Assembly (NCBI GenBank): GCA_036659415.1
Contig: JAVXCQ010000008.1
Location: 1-64,000, forward strand
Length of the DNA stretch: 64,000 bases
DNA from: JAVXCQ01 sp036659415
Lineage (GTDB): Bacteria > Bacillota > Negativicutes > Acidaminococcales > Acidaminococcaceae
Reading direction: 5' to 3'
Shown: positions 51,746 through 61,662 of the stretch, piece by piece
How positions within the stretch are numbered: position 1 is the first letter of the stretch
Layout: each line of letters begins with the position of its first letter
Notes under the pieces: generated by a model
The model's input: only the letters and a program-made list of their open reading frames with translations
Databases searched by the model: none
What the model was told of the DNA's origin: nothing
Translations under genes and position numbers: made by a program

Positions 51746-51960
51746 AAAAGCTCCTTTACAGCGAGAATAACTTTTATTCTGGCACTGCTAAGCAGCATTG
51801 TCAAGAAAATACCCAGAAGTCTTGTTCTTTGGCTAGCCGTAAATACTTAGTTGTAATGCCTGTAACGCTTGACGGCTTGGAAGCTCGCCCTGTAGCTAGC
51901 ACTTAGGTTAAAAGTCAGAAACTTTAAAAATAATGTTTGACTTTTAGACTTTTTGACCTT

Positions 51961-51998
51961 ACAATTAAAAAAGAAAGAGCAGTTAGCCTGCTCTTTTC
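51961..51998 (-). terminator. terminator of the RMD1-like gene
   Basis: AAAGAGCA-N7-TGCTCTTT with a minus-strand T-run. Upstream at 51910-51950 lie AAAGTCA-type repeats of unknown role. Confidence 0.8.
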
Positions 51999-52008
51999 GA
52001 TAATTGAC

Positions 52009-53073
52009 TTAAGCTATGCGACAAGCGATATAGATACTAATTAGTAAAATCGCTGTCAGAAGTCCGGCACACAGCACCCCTAGCATTTCAAAGCGGTGCA
52101 TAATGACTTCTTCATTTAGTAGATTGTAGCTGCGCTGGATGACAGAAATCTTGCTGTCGATGTTTTCCCGCCAGGCCGAGGTGCGCAAAAGATGCATATA
52201 GCGAGTATAGACACGAGCATAGAAAATATCTTCAGTGACTTGGAGGGCATTATCAATGTTACTGGTCAGACTACTAACATCGGCCATCAGTTCCATGAGG
52301 TTACCCCGGATTTGGCGATAGCGTTGCAGGCGCTTTTGCTTGCCTGTACTATCCGCCTCCTCGATTTCATCATAGGTGCGGTCAATGCCGAGGTTGAGGG
52401 CATTGTCATAGTACCGCAGTTCCAAAAATTGGGCATTGGCAAACTCCAACAGGTCGGGAATATCCATACTGCCACTGTTGTCGTAGACCACGGCAGAATC
52501 CCAGGTAAGGTAAGTAATATCATGACCGTAGGAAAATTTGTTGAACAAGGCTTCCTGACGAGTTTGTGCATTTAGCGGTGACTTGTCCTTGAGGAGCAGG
52601 GGTACTAAATCCCATTGCGGTAATTGGTCCTGGAAATAGTAAACTACAAAATCCTCGTCAAAGTCTGAAAAACGCTCGTTGGAACAGGCCGGACGAATGG
52701 TTGCCAGTACAGCGTTTAGGTATTCATGAATTTTATCTTCCGGCATATGTTCACTGACGACTGCTAATTCTAAATAGTCTTCATAGGAAATATCTTCTGG
52801 TAAATCTAGGCGAATAATGATACTAATAACGCCCAAGTCAAAAATGCGAGCCTTAATTTCGGCTAAATAGAGTTTGCCAGCCAGCGGTAGCTCATGGGAA
52901 CCCAATTCTACAAGCACAGGTGGATCTTTAAAGGTAATAGACTTAGTGGAAATTCTTTCCAAACGCAAACGTGAAGCAATTTTATTGCGACTGGCCCACA
53001 GTGCTTGCACTAAGTCCAAATTGATTTCGTCGGCAACGTCAAACAGACGATAGACGATAATGGATGAATTCAT
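52009..53073 (-). CDS. RMD1/DUF155-family protein
   Basis: 354 aa from the ATG at 53073 (GGGAGG 5 nt upstream). Residues 60-190 are the conserved RMD1 region (SYEDYLELAVVSEHM...DFVVYYFQDQLPQWDLVPLLL), then a long helical section and a C-terminal TM helix (LGVLCAGLLTAILLISIYIAC) as in yeast Rmd1 and mitochondrial RMND1. Bacterial function unknown. It is monocistronic. Confidence 0.78.
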   Translation of the reverse strand: MNSSIIVYRLFDVADEINLDLVQALWASRNKIASRLRLERISTKSITFKDPPVLVELGSHELPLAGKLYLAEIKARIFDLGVISIIIRLDLPEDISYEDYLELAVVSEHMPEDKIHEYLNAVLATIRPACSNERFSDFDEDFVVYYFQDQLPQWDLVPLLLKDKSPLNAQTRQEALFNKFSYGHDITYLTWDSAVVYDNSGSMDIPDLLEFANAQFLELRYYDNALNLGIDRTYDEIEEADSTGKQKRLQRYRQIRGNLMELMADVSSLTSNIDNALQVTEDIFYARVYTRYMHLLRTSAWRENIDSKISVIQRSYNLLNEEVIMHRFEMLGVLCAGLLTAILLISIYIACRIA

Positions 53074-53220
53074 AGGTACCTCCCGTGTTTCCACAAATAT
53101 TAACTAACATCTTTAAAGTTCGCCATTGATCATGGTTTTCCTGCGTCAGCAGTAGAATAAAATGCTAAAAACAACTAAAGTAAGCAATAAAAGCTTTTAA
53201 TTTATGGAGGTGTACTAATT

Positions 53221-55761
53221 ATGCAAGCAGAACGTTATAGTGAAGAAGTTAAAACCGTTTTGGAAGCTGCCCAACAACAAGCAGTTATGAACTACAATCA
53301 AGAGTTTAGTACCATACATTTATTGGCAGCATTGTGTGGTCAAGCAGGCTTTTTTAAATTTGTTTTAACCAATCTACAAATTGACGAGAAAGCTTTTAGC
53401 CAAGCGGCTAAAGCTCTTGTACAAAAAATTCCCGTAGTCAAAGGTCAAGATGCTTTGCGGTTGTCCATGGGGATGGCTAGAGTGCTGGGCTTAGCCGAAA
53501 AAGCTGCCGGTGAGGGTGAAATCCATAGCGGACATTTAGTCGGTGCCCTTGTGGGCGATGGCGATAGCGAGGTCGTGGCACTATGCCGACAATATCATTT
53601 AGACAAACAAAAAATCGAGGCACTGTATTTGCAATATGCTGGTGGGCAAGGGGACGAAGAAACAAAAAAAACCTTGGAAAAATTCGGACAAGATTTAACG
53701 CAAAAAGCACGGCAGGGGGACCTGGATCCGGTAATTGGTCGTGACGAAGAAATTCGGCGTACTATTGAGATTTTGTCCCGTCGCAAAAAAAATAACCCTG
53801 TGCTTATTGGTGAGCCGGGGGTTGGCAAGACGGCCATTGTGGAAGGGTTAGCCCGGAGAATTGTGGCCGGCGATGTGCCAGAAATGCTCAAAAACAAAAC
53901 CCTGTATGCTCTCGACCTTGCTTCCCTTGTGGCCGGAGCCAAATTTCGCGGCGAGTTTGAAGAACGTTTGAAAAAAGTTTTAAAAGCAGTTTCTGACTCG
54001 GCTGGGCAGATTATTATGTTTATTGACGAATTGCATACAGTGGTAGGTGCTGGTGCTGCCGAAGGGGCGATGGATGCCGGCAATATCCTCAAGCCTATGC
54101 TTGCCCGTGGCGAATTGCGCTGCATCGGTGCAACTACGCTTAATGAATATCGTAAATATATCGAAAAAGACAGTGCCTTGGAACGTCGTTTCCAGCCTGT
54201 ACTGGTTAAACAACCAAATGTAGAAGATACGATTTCGATTTTGCGTGGTTTGCGTGAACGTTATGAAGTGCATCACGGGGTGAGAATTAAAGATACGGCA
54301 CTGGTGGCAGCGGCAGTATTATCCAACCGTTATATTAATGACCGTTTCTTGCCGGATAAAGCCATTGACCTAGTAGATGAAGCAGCAGCTAGATTGCGGA
54401 CAGAGATAGACTCTCTGCCGGCGGAACTAGATGAAAGTAAACGACGTATTTTACAGCTGGAGATTGAGGCTCAGGCTTTAAGTAAAGAAGAAGATACTCA
54501 GTCTGCTGACCGCAAGGTCAAAATTGAACAAGAATTAACGGGCTTAAAACAGGCGAATGCCGAACTGATGGCTCGTTGGGAAAAAGAAAAAGCTGGCATT
54601 GCCCGTGTGCGGGAAGTGAAAAAAGAAATCGACGCCGTGAAACAAGCTATGGAAGCAGCCGAGCGAGAATACAACCTTAACAAGCTAGCTGAACTTAAAT
54701 ATGGCCGTTTGCCGGCTTTGCAAAAAGAGCTGGCAAGTTTAGACAGCAAAAATCAAGCCAAGACCGGTGACTTACTGAAAGAAGAAGTGGATGAAGACGA
54801 TATTGCCAAAGTAGTGAGCACCTGGACTGGTATTCCGGTACAACGCTTAGGCAGCGGCGACCGGGAGAAACTGGTGCATTTGGAAGACACTTTGCACGCA
54901 CGGGTGGTGGGACAAGACGAAGCCGTCAAAGTCGTAAGCGAAGCCGTTATTAGAGCACGTGCTGGCATAAAAGACCCCAACCGTCCGATTGGTTCTTTTA
55001 TCTTTCTAGGACCTACCGGTGTAGGTAAAACAGAACTGGCCAAAACTTTGGCCGCAGTTTTGTTTGACGATGAACGCAATATGATTCGTCTGGATATGAG
55101 TGAATATATGGAAAAACATACCGTATCCCGCCTCATTGGTGCGCCTCCGGGCTATGTAGGCTATGATGAGGGTGGTCAATTAACCGAAGCAGTACGGCGG
55201 CACCCCTATGCTGTTATTTTGTTAGATGAAATTGAAAAGGCTCACGCCGATGTTTTCAACGTGCTACTGCAAGTGTTGGACGATGGCCGTTTGACTGATG
55301 GTCAGGGACGCAACGTGGACTTCAAAAATACTTTGATTATTATGACCAGCAATTTGGGCTCTGCGGAAATTATGCAGCGGCAAGGCGCCATCACAAGGGA
55401 GGAAATTCAAAGTCTGCTCATGAACTTCTTCCGCCCGGAATTTTTGAATAGGGTAGATGATATTGTGGTCTTCCAAGCTTTGGCACCGGCACAAATTCAA
55501 GACATTGTGAAATTGGTTTTGGCCGAGCTTAGTGCCCGTCTGGAAAAACAATTGGAGCTGAAACTAACAGTGACCGATGAAGCCACCGCCTATTTGGCGG
55601 CTGCGGGTTTTGACCCTGCCTTTGGGGCTAGACCGCTTAAACGGCTGATTGTGCATACCGTGGAAACCTTGTTGGGCAAAAAACTAGTTGCCGGCGAAAT
55701 TAAAAGCGGTGACGTGGTGCAAGTAGTATTGCGCCAAGGACAGATTGCTTTAGCTAATTAA
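53221..55761 (+). CDS. clpB: chaperone ClpB
   Basis: 846-aa AAA+ disaggregase. N-domain 1-145; NBD1 with GEPGVGKT and [15 protein letters not shown]-domain coiled coil about residues 405-520; NBD2 with [10 protein letters not shown] and [14 protein letters not shown]-terminal sensor FGARPLKR. Length is close to the usual 857. With DnaK it rescues aggregated proteins. GGAGGT lies 9 nt before the ATG. I found no CIRCE or CtsR-type sites upstream, so regulation is unclear. Confidence 0.97.
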   Translation: MQAERYSEEVKTVLEAAQQQAVMNYNQEFSTIHLLAALCGQAGFFKFVLTNLQIDEKAFSQAAKALVQKIPVVKGQDALRLSMGMARVLGLAEKAAGEGEIHSGHLVGALVGDGDSEVVALCRQYHLDKQKIEALYLQYAGGQGDEETKKTLEKFGQDLTQKARQGDLDPVIGRDEEIRRTIEILSRRKKNNPVLIGEPGVGKTAIVEGLARRIVAGDVPEMLKNKTLYALDLASLVAGAKFRGEFEERLKKVLKAVSDSAGQIIMFIDELHTVVGAGAAEGAMDAGNILKPMLARGELRCIGATTLNEYRKYIEKDSALERRFQPVLVKQPNVEDTISILRGLRERYEVHHGVRIKDTALVAAAVLSNRYINDRFLPDKAIDLVDEAAARLRTEIDSLPAELDESKRRILQLEIEAQALSKEEDTQSADRKVKIEQELTGLKQANAELMARWEKEKAGIARVREVKKEIDAVKQAMEAAEREYNLNKLAELKYGRLPALQKELASLDSKNQAKTGDLLKEEVDEDDIAKVVSTWTGIPVQRLGSGDREKLVHLEDTLHARVVGQDEAVKVVSEAVIRARAGIKDPNRPIGSFIFLGPTGVGKTELAKTLAAVLFDDERNMIRLDMSEYMEKHTVSRLIGAPPGYVGYDEGGQLTEAVRRHPYAVILLDEIEKAHADVFNVLLQVLDDGRLTDGQGRNVDFKNTLIIMTSNLGSAEIMQRQGAITREEIQSLLMNFFRPEFLNRVDDIVVFQALAPAQIQDIVKLVLAELSARLEKQLELKLTVTDEATAYLAAAGFDPAFGARPLKRLIVHTVETLLGKKLVAGEIKSGDVVQVVLRQGQIALAN

Positions 55762-55775
55762 AACCAAAATTGTAG

Positions 55776-55809
55776 AAAAAGACAGGGTTCAATTGAACCC
55801 TGTCTTTTT
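55776..55809. terminator. terminator of clpB, overlapping a promoter
   Basis: Perfect 34-bp palindrome AAAAAGACAGGGTTCAA/TTGAACCCTGTCTTTTT. The right arm contains the -35 box TTGAAC of the next gene. Confidence 0.9.
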
Positions 55810-55821
55810 TGCAGGTATAAT
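55793..55821 (+). promoter_or_regulatory. promoter of the CoA-disulfide reductase gene
   Basis: TTGAAC inside the terminator arm, 17-bp spacer, TATAAT at 55816-55821. Confidence 0.6.
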
Positions 55822-55863
55822 GGAAACAGAAGAAAATGCAGGGTCAGAAAGGGGACGAAACTA

Positions 55864-57564
55864 ATGGCAACAAAAATATTAATTATCGGCGGGGTGGCTG
55901 CCGGTATGAAAACAGCGGCACGCCTACGGAGAAGAGCTAGCGAAGCGGAGATAGTGATTTTGGAAAGAGGGACGGAGGTTAGCTACGGCGCCTGCGGCTT
56001 CCCCTATTATATCGGTGGCGATGTGGCCAACTTTGCCAGCTTTACCAGTGGCCCCATGGGAGAACGTAATCCCGAATTTTTTCGTCAAGTGAAGGGTGTT
56101 ACTGTTTTGGTTGGGCACGAAGCGCTGGCTATTAATCGGCGGGAGCATACCGTGACCGTTCTAGAACGAGCCAGTGGTGTGACGCAAGTGTTTGCCTACG
56201 ATAAACTGGTACTAGCTACCGGTTCTACGCCGGTGCGGCTACCGCTTGCCGGTATTGACCTAAACGGTATTCACAATTTTTGGTTTCCATGGGAAACCAA
56301 AAAAGTTAAGCAGGAAATGCAAAACGGTCAAGTGACGGACGTGGTGATTGTGGGTGCTGGACTGATTGGGCTAGAGCTGGCGGAAGCTTTTCACAAGCAG
56401 GGGCTGACGGTGCAACTTGTAGAAATGCAAGATCGGCTCTTACCCCAAATGTTGGATTTAGAAATGGCTGATTTAATCAAAAAACCGGTACTAGAGGCTG
56501 GTATTAAGCTGTATTTAGGTGAAAAAACCCTAGCCTTTGTAGGGGAGCAGGGACACGTAACCGGTGTGCAGACGGATAAACGCTTGCTACCGGCGCAACT
56601 GGTCATCGTTGCTGTCGGCGTGCGTCCCAACGTGGAATTGGCTAGAGAGGCAGGTCTTACCATTGGTATTAGCGGTGCTATTGCCGTGAACGAATATCTG
56701 CAAACCTCCGATAGCGATATCTATGCTGGCGGAGATTGTGCGGAAAATACGCATCTAATTACGGGAAGTAAAGTTTTTGCCCCCATGGGTTCTACGGCCA
56801 ATAAACACGGTCGGGTCATTGCGGATAATCTTTGCGGCGATCAAGTGCCTTATCGGGGTATTTTGACGACAGGTATTTGTCAAGTGCTCACCTGGCAGGC
56901 CGGAAGTACCGGTCTGAACGAAAGAACCGCTCAGGCAGCCGGTCTAGAGTTTGAATCGGTAGTAGTTCCTGGGTTTGACCGTTTGGGCTATATGCCGGGA
57001 GCTAATCGGCTGATTTTGAAATTATTGGCAGAAAAAGGAACTGGACGTGTGCTGGGAGCACAGGCTGTGGGTACCGGCGGCGTAGACAAACGCATTGACG
57101 CTGTGGCAACGGCGCTAACCTATGGCAGTACCTTGCAGGCGTTAAGCAATCTGGACTTGGCTTATGCACCACCTTTTAACGGACCCATTGATAATATTGC
57201 GACAGCGGCGAACGTGCTCATGAATAAACTAGCCGGTCGTTTGCACAGCATTAATCCTAAGGACTTTCAAAAAATCAAAGCCGATGCGGCTTATACCTTA
57301 GTTGACGTGCGGACGGCGCCAGAATTTGCGGCTCACCGCATTGCTGGTTGTGCCCAAGTAGTCAATATCCCACTCCACCATTTGCGTGAGGAAGCCTTGA
57401 CTTGTTTGCCGGACAAACAAGCGCAACTGGTGTGTTCCTGCCAAATTAACCTGCGTGGGTACGAGGGTGAAACTATTTTGCGTGCCTTGGGCTATCAGAA
57501 CGTCCAAAGCTTGGAGGGCGGCATGAGTGGCTGGCCGTACGAAACTGAAAAAACTAAGCGTTAA
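55864..57564 (+). CDS. CoA-disulfide reductase-rhodanese fusion
   Basis: 566 aa. N-terminal FAD motif IIGGVAAGMKTAARLRRR, the active-site cysteine in SYGACGFPYYIGG (matching SFANCGLPYYI of CoADR), an NAD-binding VGAGLIGLELAEAF, and the dimer domain to about 450. A rhodanese domain follows at about 470-560 with SCQINLRGYEG and catalytic Cys. Fusions of this type reduce CoA disulfides or persulfides and polysulfide. Predicted cytoplasmic; takes part in thiol redox or sulfur handling. Confidence 0.92.
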   Translation: MATKILIIGGVAAGMKTAARLRRRASEAEIVILERGTEVSYGACGFPYYIGGDVANFASFTSGPMGERNPEFFRQVKGVTVLVGHEALAINRREHTVTVLERASGVTQVFAYDKLVLATGSTPVRLPLAGIDLNGIHNFWFPWETKKVKQEMQNGQVTDVVIVGAGLIGLELAEAFHKQGLTVQLVEMQDRLLPQMLDLEMADLIKKPVLEAGIKLYLGEKTLAFVGEQGHVTGVQTDKRLLPAQLVIVAVGVRPNVELAREAGLTIGISGAIAVNEYLQTSDSDIYAGGDCAENTHLITGSKVFAPMGSTANKHGRVIADNLCGDQVPYRGILTTGICQVLTWQAGSTGLNERTAQAAGLEFESVVVPGFDRLGYMPGANRLILKLLAEKGTGRVLGAQAVGTGGVDKRIDAVATALTYGSTLQALSNLDLAYAPPFNGPIDNIATAANVLMNKLAGRLHSINPKDFQKIKADAAYTLVDVRTAPEFAAHRIAGCAQVVNIPLHHLREEALTCLPDKQAQLVCSCQINLRGYEGETILRALGYQNVQSLEGGMSGWPYETEKTKR

Positions 57565-57718
57565 TAACCAAGGTGGCGCTCAGTCGCCGGGAGGGGTAAG
57601 CGTTTAATTCTACCGGCGACAAATGTAATTTTTCTGTGTCACGGCAGGTATTGACCAGATAAACTAGAATATAGCGTTTAGTAGGTAGGGTCACCTTAAG
57701 ACCCGAAGGAGGCGGCCA

Positions 57719-58099
57719 ATGATTATCGGTATCGGGTGTGACCTGGTAGAAGTGGACAGAATTGCTCGTGCCCTGGCAAGACCGCAGTTTGCCGCACGGG
57801 TGTATACCGCAGAGGAAATTGCCTATTGCACTAGCTGTGGGCAACAACAATATATGAGCTTTGCCGCTCGGTTTGCGGCGAAGGAAGCGCTAATGAAAGC
57901 CTTGGGGACGGGTCTGCGTGGTGGTAAGTTGCAAGATATTTGCCTAACCAAAGATGACCTGGGACAGCCACGGCTCACGCTGACCGGGGCGTGGCAAGAA
58001 CTGGCACGCAGCAAAGGGTGCACTAAAATTCATGTAACATTAAGTCATGTTAAAGCTTACGCTTTGGCACAGGTTGTTTTAGAGGGGGAAAACCAATGA
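57719..58099 (+). CDS. acpS: holo-[acyl-carrier-protein] synthase
   Basis: 126 aa. GIGCDLVEVDRIARAL with the magnesium-binding Asp8, ARFAAKEALMKALGTG, and HVTLSHVKAYALA. Transfers phosphopantetheine from CoA to ACP. GAAGGAGG lies before the ATG. Its end overlaps the nnr gene by 4 nt. This acpS-nnr pairing is common in Bacillota. The 154-nt gap upstream holds a GTCGCCGG...CCGGCGAC inverted repeat and GGGTC...GACCC near the ribosome site. Confidence 0.93.
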   Translation: MIIGIGCDLVEVDRIARALARPQFAARVYTAEEIAYCTSCGQQQYMSFAARFAAKEALMKALGTGLRGGKLQDICLTKDDLGQPRLTLTGAWQELARSKGCTKIHVTLSHVKAYALAQVVLEGENQ

Positions 58100-59655
58100 A
58101 ATTATTTTTAGCTGAAATGATGCAGGCACTAGATGAAGCGGCAGTGACGGACATCGGCTTGCCCCGCTTATTGCTCATGGAAAACGCCGGTCAGGCGGTA
58201 GCCCGAGTGGCAGAACTAGTTTTGCAAGATTGCCGGGATAAGCGGATTGTTATTTTTGCTGGGCCCGGCAATAATGGCGGCGATGCTTTTGTAGCGGCAC
58301 GCTTTTTAGTGAACCGTGGCGCTCGGGTCAGTGTGTTTTTGCTGACGGCGCCGGAAAACTATACCGAGGAAGCACAGCAGCAACTGGCGATTATGCAAAA
58401 ATGTGATTTGCGGTGGCAGGCTTTGCCGGCCATTACCAATTGGGATAAAGTCAAAGTCACCGGGCAACTGGCGCATTTGATTATTGATGGGTTGTATGGC
58501 AGTGGTTTTCACGGACAATTAAGTGGGGACGGTCTTAAAGTTGCGCAGTTAATTAATGCACTGGCAAAGCCCGTCCTCGCCATTGATGTACCTAGCGGGC
58601 TCGAAGCTGACACTGGTAAAGCCAGTGAAGACGCAGTGCGAGCCATGACGACCGTTACGCTGGCCGGCGCTAAGCCCGGCTTGTATCTTTATCCCGGTTT
58701 GGAATTGACCGGTGACGTGCTTGTGGCTGATATTGGTATTCCGCAGTCCTTAGTCGCCAAGGTGCGGGCTGAATATAATCTGCTGGATGGGAAGCTAGCG
58801 GCAGGTCTGTTACCGTTACGCCCCCGCAATGCTCACAAAGCTCTGGCGGGTAAAGTTACGCTGGTAGCAGGCTCTAGCGGTTTGACCGGAGCGGCAGCTT
58901 TGTGTAGTACCGCCGCTGTGAAAGCAGGGGCAGGTTTGGTTACCCTGTTGACACCCTTTAGCTGTCAGAGCTTGCTGGCTACTAAACTAACCGAAGTGAT
59001 GGTGCAAAGTTTGAATGAAAGAACACCGGGCGTTTTGGGCGCCAGTGCCGTCAGCGGTATTTTGCGTTGGGCACAGGCCAGTGACGCCGTGGCTATGGGG
59101 CCTGGCCTGGGTACTAGCGAAGCGACGCAAGACGTGCTGCTTGATGTTTTGCCCAAGCTGGAGCAACCGGTGGTTTTGGATGCTGATGCCCTTAACGCCT
59201 TAGTGGGCAGAACCGAGGTCTTAAATGCCATGACCGCTCCCAAAATCCTAACTCCCCACCCGGGAGAAATGGCACGTTTGATTGACAGCGATGCCGCTAA
59301 CGTGGACGCTAATCGTCTGGCTACAGCCAAGCATTACGCCGTGCGCTGGAATGCAGTGGTCGTCTTAAAAGGAGCACCTACCGTGATTGCTACACCAGAG
59401 GGCAACGTCTATATTAATACCACCGGCAACGAAGGAATGGCAACCGGAGGGTGCGGGGACGTTTTAACCGGCGTGCTTACCGCTTTGCTGGCACAGGGTT
59501 TGGCACCTCTAGAAGCAGCGTTACTGGGCGTTTATTTACACGGCGCCGCCGCTGATTTAGTGGCGCAAACAGGCAGAATAGGGCTTACTGCCAGCGAAAT
59601 CGCCCAAGCCTTGCCCCAGGCTCGTGCGGACTTGGAAGCAGAGTGGCTGGCATGA
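58096..59655 (+). CDS. nnr: bifunctional NAD(P)H-hydrate epimerase/dehydratase
   Basis: 519 aa. N-terminal YjeF epimerase domain about 1-215 (MENAGQAVA, GPGNNGGDAFVAARFL, IDVPSGLEADTGK), C-terminal ADP/ATP-dependent dehydratase about 225-510 (AGKVTLVAGSSGLTGAA, VLDADALNAL, LTPHPGEMARL, GNEGMATGGCGDVLTGV). Repairs the hydrated, inactive forms of NADH and NADPH. Translationally coupled to acpS and to the following small gene. Confidence 0.96.
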   Translation: MKLFLAEMMQALDEAAVTDIGLPRLLLMENAGQAVARVAELVLQDCRDKRIVIFAGPGNNGGDAFVAARFLVNRGARVSVFLLTAPENYTEEAQQQLAIMQKCDLRWQALPAITNWDKVKVTGQLAHLIIDGLYGSGFHGQLSGDGLKVAQLINALAKPVLAIDVPSGLEADTGKASEDAVRAMTTVTLAGAKPGLYLYPGLELTGDVLVADIGIPQSLVAKVRAEYNLLDGKLAAGLLPLRPRNAHKALAGKVTLVAGSSGLTGAAALCSTAAVKAGAGLVTLLTPFSCQSLLATKLTEVMVQSLNERTPGVLGASAVSGILRWAQASDAVAMGPGLGTSEATQDVLLDVLPKLEQPVVLDADALNALVGRTEVLNAMTAPKILTPHPGEMARLIDSDAANVDANRLATAKHYAVRWNAVVVLKGAPTVIATPEGNVYINTTGNEGMATGGCGDVLTGVLTALLAQGLAPLEAALLGVYLHGAAADLVAQTGRIGLTASEIAQALPQARADLEAEWLA

Positions 59656-59870
59656 AAATACAACTGACTATTGACCGTTTCGAGGGAGCAGTGGCGGTAC
59701 TTGTGTACGGCGAGGCCGGTGATAGTATTGACTGGCCAGCTAGCCTATTACCACCAGAGTGTCAAGAAGGGGACGTATTGGCACTAGAGCTAGCGAAAGA
59801 CACTGCGGCGACTCAAGAAGCTTTAGCAACGACGCGGCAATTATTAAAAAAATTAATCGACGGAGAGTAA
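59652..59870 (+). CDS. DUF3006 protein
   Basis: 72 aa from the ATG at 59652, which overlaps the nnr stop (ATGA). Sequence IQLTIDRFEGAVAVLVYGEAGDSIDWPASLLPPECQEGDVL is the DUF3006 pattern, an acidic beta-rich domain with a C-terminal helix. Members are commonly found next to ComEC-type metallo-hydrolase proteins; here it is fused to the nnr operon and far from the metallo-hydrolase at 26.8 kb. Function unknown. Confidence 0.8.
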   Translation: MKIQLTIDRFEGAVAVLVYGEAGDSIDWPASLLPPECQEGDVLALELAKDTAATQEALATTRQLLKKLIDGE

Positions 59871-59941
59871 ATTTCTTTACAGGAATTGTAATCGTTGATA
59901 GAATAAATAGACACTAAGCGTCAGAGAGAGGTGAGTCGAAT

Positions 59942-61027
59942 TTGCTAAAAAAGATTATGCTCTTAAGTATGGCCTTATATACTTTATGGGGTAGCTTGAC
60001 GGTGCTGGCGGCTACGCCAGAAGTGACAGCTCTGCATTGGGGTGTCAACAAAGCAAATGTTTTGCGTGTAGTCTTAGATGTGACTGGGCCGACAAAAGCT
60101 CAGGTACAATGCAAAGACGGCCAACTGCTAGTGACCCTAGAAGCGGGGCTCAAAAAAAATGTGACTACGAGCTACCGGCTCAAAAGTAGTACCGTGCAAC
60201 AAGCCGAGCTTAGGGAGCAAGGCGATGAAACCACGTTGCTTTTGCCGCTTTTGCGGGAAATTAAAAATAAGGATTACAAGCTTTTTACCCTCAAAAAAGA
60301 CCCAGTTACCCATCGCCCCCACCGGGTAGTGCTTGATATTGCCAACGGTCGTAATGTCAATGTGAATGCCAGACCTACATCGACGCCCACTAAGCCCCAG
60401 GTGACTAATGTCAAAAAAGGTGCTTTTAAGACGACAGCAGGGCTAAAAAATAAAATGATTACCCTAGATGCCGGTCACGGCGGTACTGATCCCGGTGCCA
60501 TTGGTATAGACGGTACCAGGGAAAAAGATATTACCCTCAAAATTACGAAAAAAGTCCAGGATTTGCTGGCTAAAAAAGGTGCGCGGGTCAGTATGACCAG
60601 AATCGGCGACCAAGATGTTTACGGACCGGAAGCCACCGACGCCCAAGAACTACAGGCCAGAGTCGATGTGGCAGAAGAAAACAGTGCCGACTTGTTTATT
60701 AGCCTGCATTGCAATGCTTCCAACAATCGTCAGGTAGGTGGGTTTTCCACTTACTATTATCCCAAAACTCGTTATGACGAAATGATTGCCACCGCTATTC
60801 AAGAAAAAATTACCGGCAATTTTGGTCTGGACGATTTGGGTGTGCGTGAAGCCAATTTCTATGTGGTCAAACGCAGTTCCATGCCTGCCATGCTCATTGA
60901 AATGGCGTTTATCAGTAATGCCAAAGAAGAAAAACTCTTGCGCAGTAACTGGTTCCAAGGCAAGCTGGCTGCGGCCATTGTAGATGGTATTGAAGCATAT
61001 TTTAAACAAGCAGGAGGTAAAAGCTAA
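59942..61027 (+). CDS. N-acetylmuramoyl-L-alanine amidase with AMIN domain
   Basis: 361 aa. A TTG start (59942) is preferred: GAGGTGAG lies upstream, and the basic KK before the signal helix is needed for export (an ATG at 59957 would lose it). Signal peptide ends LTVLAAT; AMIN domain about 30-130; linker with TPTKP; zinc amidase_3 domain about 170-355 with DAGHGG, GTREKD, SLHCN and catalytic Glu in LIEMAF. Cleaves the amide between MurNAc and L-Ala for cell separation. Coupled to the GerMN gene. Confidence 0.93.
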   Translation: MLKKIMLLSMALYTLWGSLTVLAATPEVTALHWGVNKANVLRVVLDVTGPTKAQVQCKDGQLLVTLEAGLKKNVTTSYRLKSSTVQQAELREQGDETTLLLPLLREIKNKDYKLFTLKKDPVTHRPHRVVLDIANGRNVNVNARPTSTPTKPQVTNVKKGAFKTTAGLKNKMITLDAGHGGTDPGAIGIDGTREKDITLKITKKVQDLLAKKGARVSMTRIGDQDVYGPEATDAQELQARVDVAEENSADLFISLHCNASNNRQVGGFSTYYYPKTRYDEMIATAIQEKITGNFGLDDLGVREANFYVVKRSSMPAMLIEMAFISNAKEEKLLRSNWFQGKLAAAIVDGIEAYFKQAGGKS

Positions 61028-61554
61028 TGAAAATGTTCAGATGGCTGCTCTTACCTCTGGTGTTAGTGGTGTTAACGGTAGCCGGTTGTGCTTCGGAAGC
61101 AGGGGACAAAACTCCTCCGGCACCGGTTACAGTCCAGCAAAAGGTAGTAGTTTACCGTATACCAGTGAGTGGCGAGGAAATGCTGGTTCCGGAACAGCAA
61201 CAGGTGACAGTAGTAGCTAAGGCGGATTTACCCTTGGCTGCGCTCCAGTGCCTCGTTAATACTAAACCCCGAGATAGCAAGCTAGAAAATCTTTTTCCTG
61301 CCGGCACCAAAGTTTTGGGACTACAGATTAAAGACGGTTTAGCGTCTGCTAATTTCAGTAAAGACTTGCAACGGCGGGGACAGGGTTCCTATGAGGAGCT
61401 AATGTTCGTCAACGCCATTGTCAATACTTTGACAGAATTCCCTGAGATTAAGCAGGTGCAAATTCTCGTCGAAGGGCAGAAGGTTATCACCTTAAGCGGA
61501 CACCTTGATGTAGGAGATCCCTTAACCCGTAACCAAACTTTAATTAAAAAATAA
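61027..61554 (+). CDS. GerMN-domain lipoprotein
   Basis: 175 aa, ATG overlapping the amidase stop, AGGAGGT 8 nt upstream. Lipobox TVAGC; the GerMN domain at about 40-160 (LAALQCLVNTKPRDSKLENLFPAGTKVLGLQIKDGLASANFSKDL, EELMFVNAIVNTLTEFPEIKQVQILVEGQ). GerMN proteins often pair with cell-wall amidases, consistent with a peptidoglycan-associated role. Ends at a branched terminator. Confidence 0.92.
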   Translation: MKMFRWLLLPLVLVVLTVAGCASEAGDKTPPAPVTVQQKVVVYRIPVSGEEMLVPEQQQVTVVAKADLPLAALQCLVNTKPRDSKLENLFPAGTKVLGLQIKDGLASANFSKDLQRRGQGSYEELMFVNAIVNTLTEFPEIKQVQILVEGQKVITLSGHLDVGDPLTRNQTLIKK

Positions 61555-61558
61555 TTGC

Positions 61559-61627
61559 AAAGCCCCGCTCTCTCAGCAGAAACTGCCACCCACTAGGTGG
61601 TTAGTCGCTGGGAGAGCGGGGCTTTTT
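61559..61627. terminator. bidirectional branched terminator
   Basis: AAAGCCCCGCTCTCTCAGC pairs with GCTGGGAGAGCGGGGCTTT (one G-U). An inner stem CCACC...GGTGG sits between. It serves the GerMN gene and the convergent thiC. Confidence 0.9.
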
Positions 61628-61644
61628 TGTTGCAAGTTTATTTT

Positions 61645-61661
61645 ACCTACCTACCTACCTA
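61645..61661. repeat. (CTAC)4 tetranucleotide tract
   Basis: ACCTACCTACCTACCTA-type tandem repeat in the short gap after the thiC stop. Too far from a start codon to phase-vary a gene. Confidence 0.6.
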
Positions 61662-61662
61662 C

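Noticed and set aside
53095..53220. Search for CIRCE or CtsR sites before clpB
   Set aside because: Neither TTAGCACTC-N9-GAGTGCTAA nor the GGTCAAA direct repeat is present.
53595..54125. 176-aa reading frame antisense to clpB
   Set aside because: A shadow of the coding strand; clpB is complete with all motifs, and the antisense frame has no ribosome site.
61645..61661. (CTAC)4 tract as a phase-variation switch
   Set aside because: It lies downstream of two convergent stop codons, where slippage would not alter a protein or promoter.
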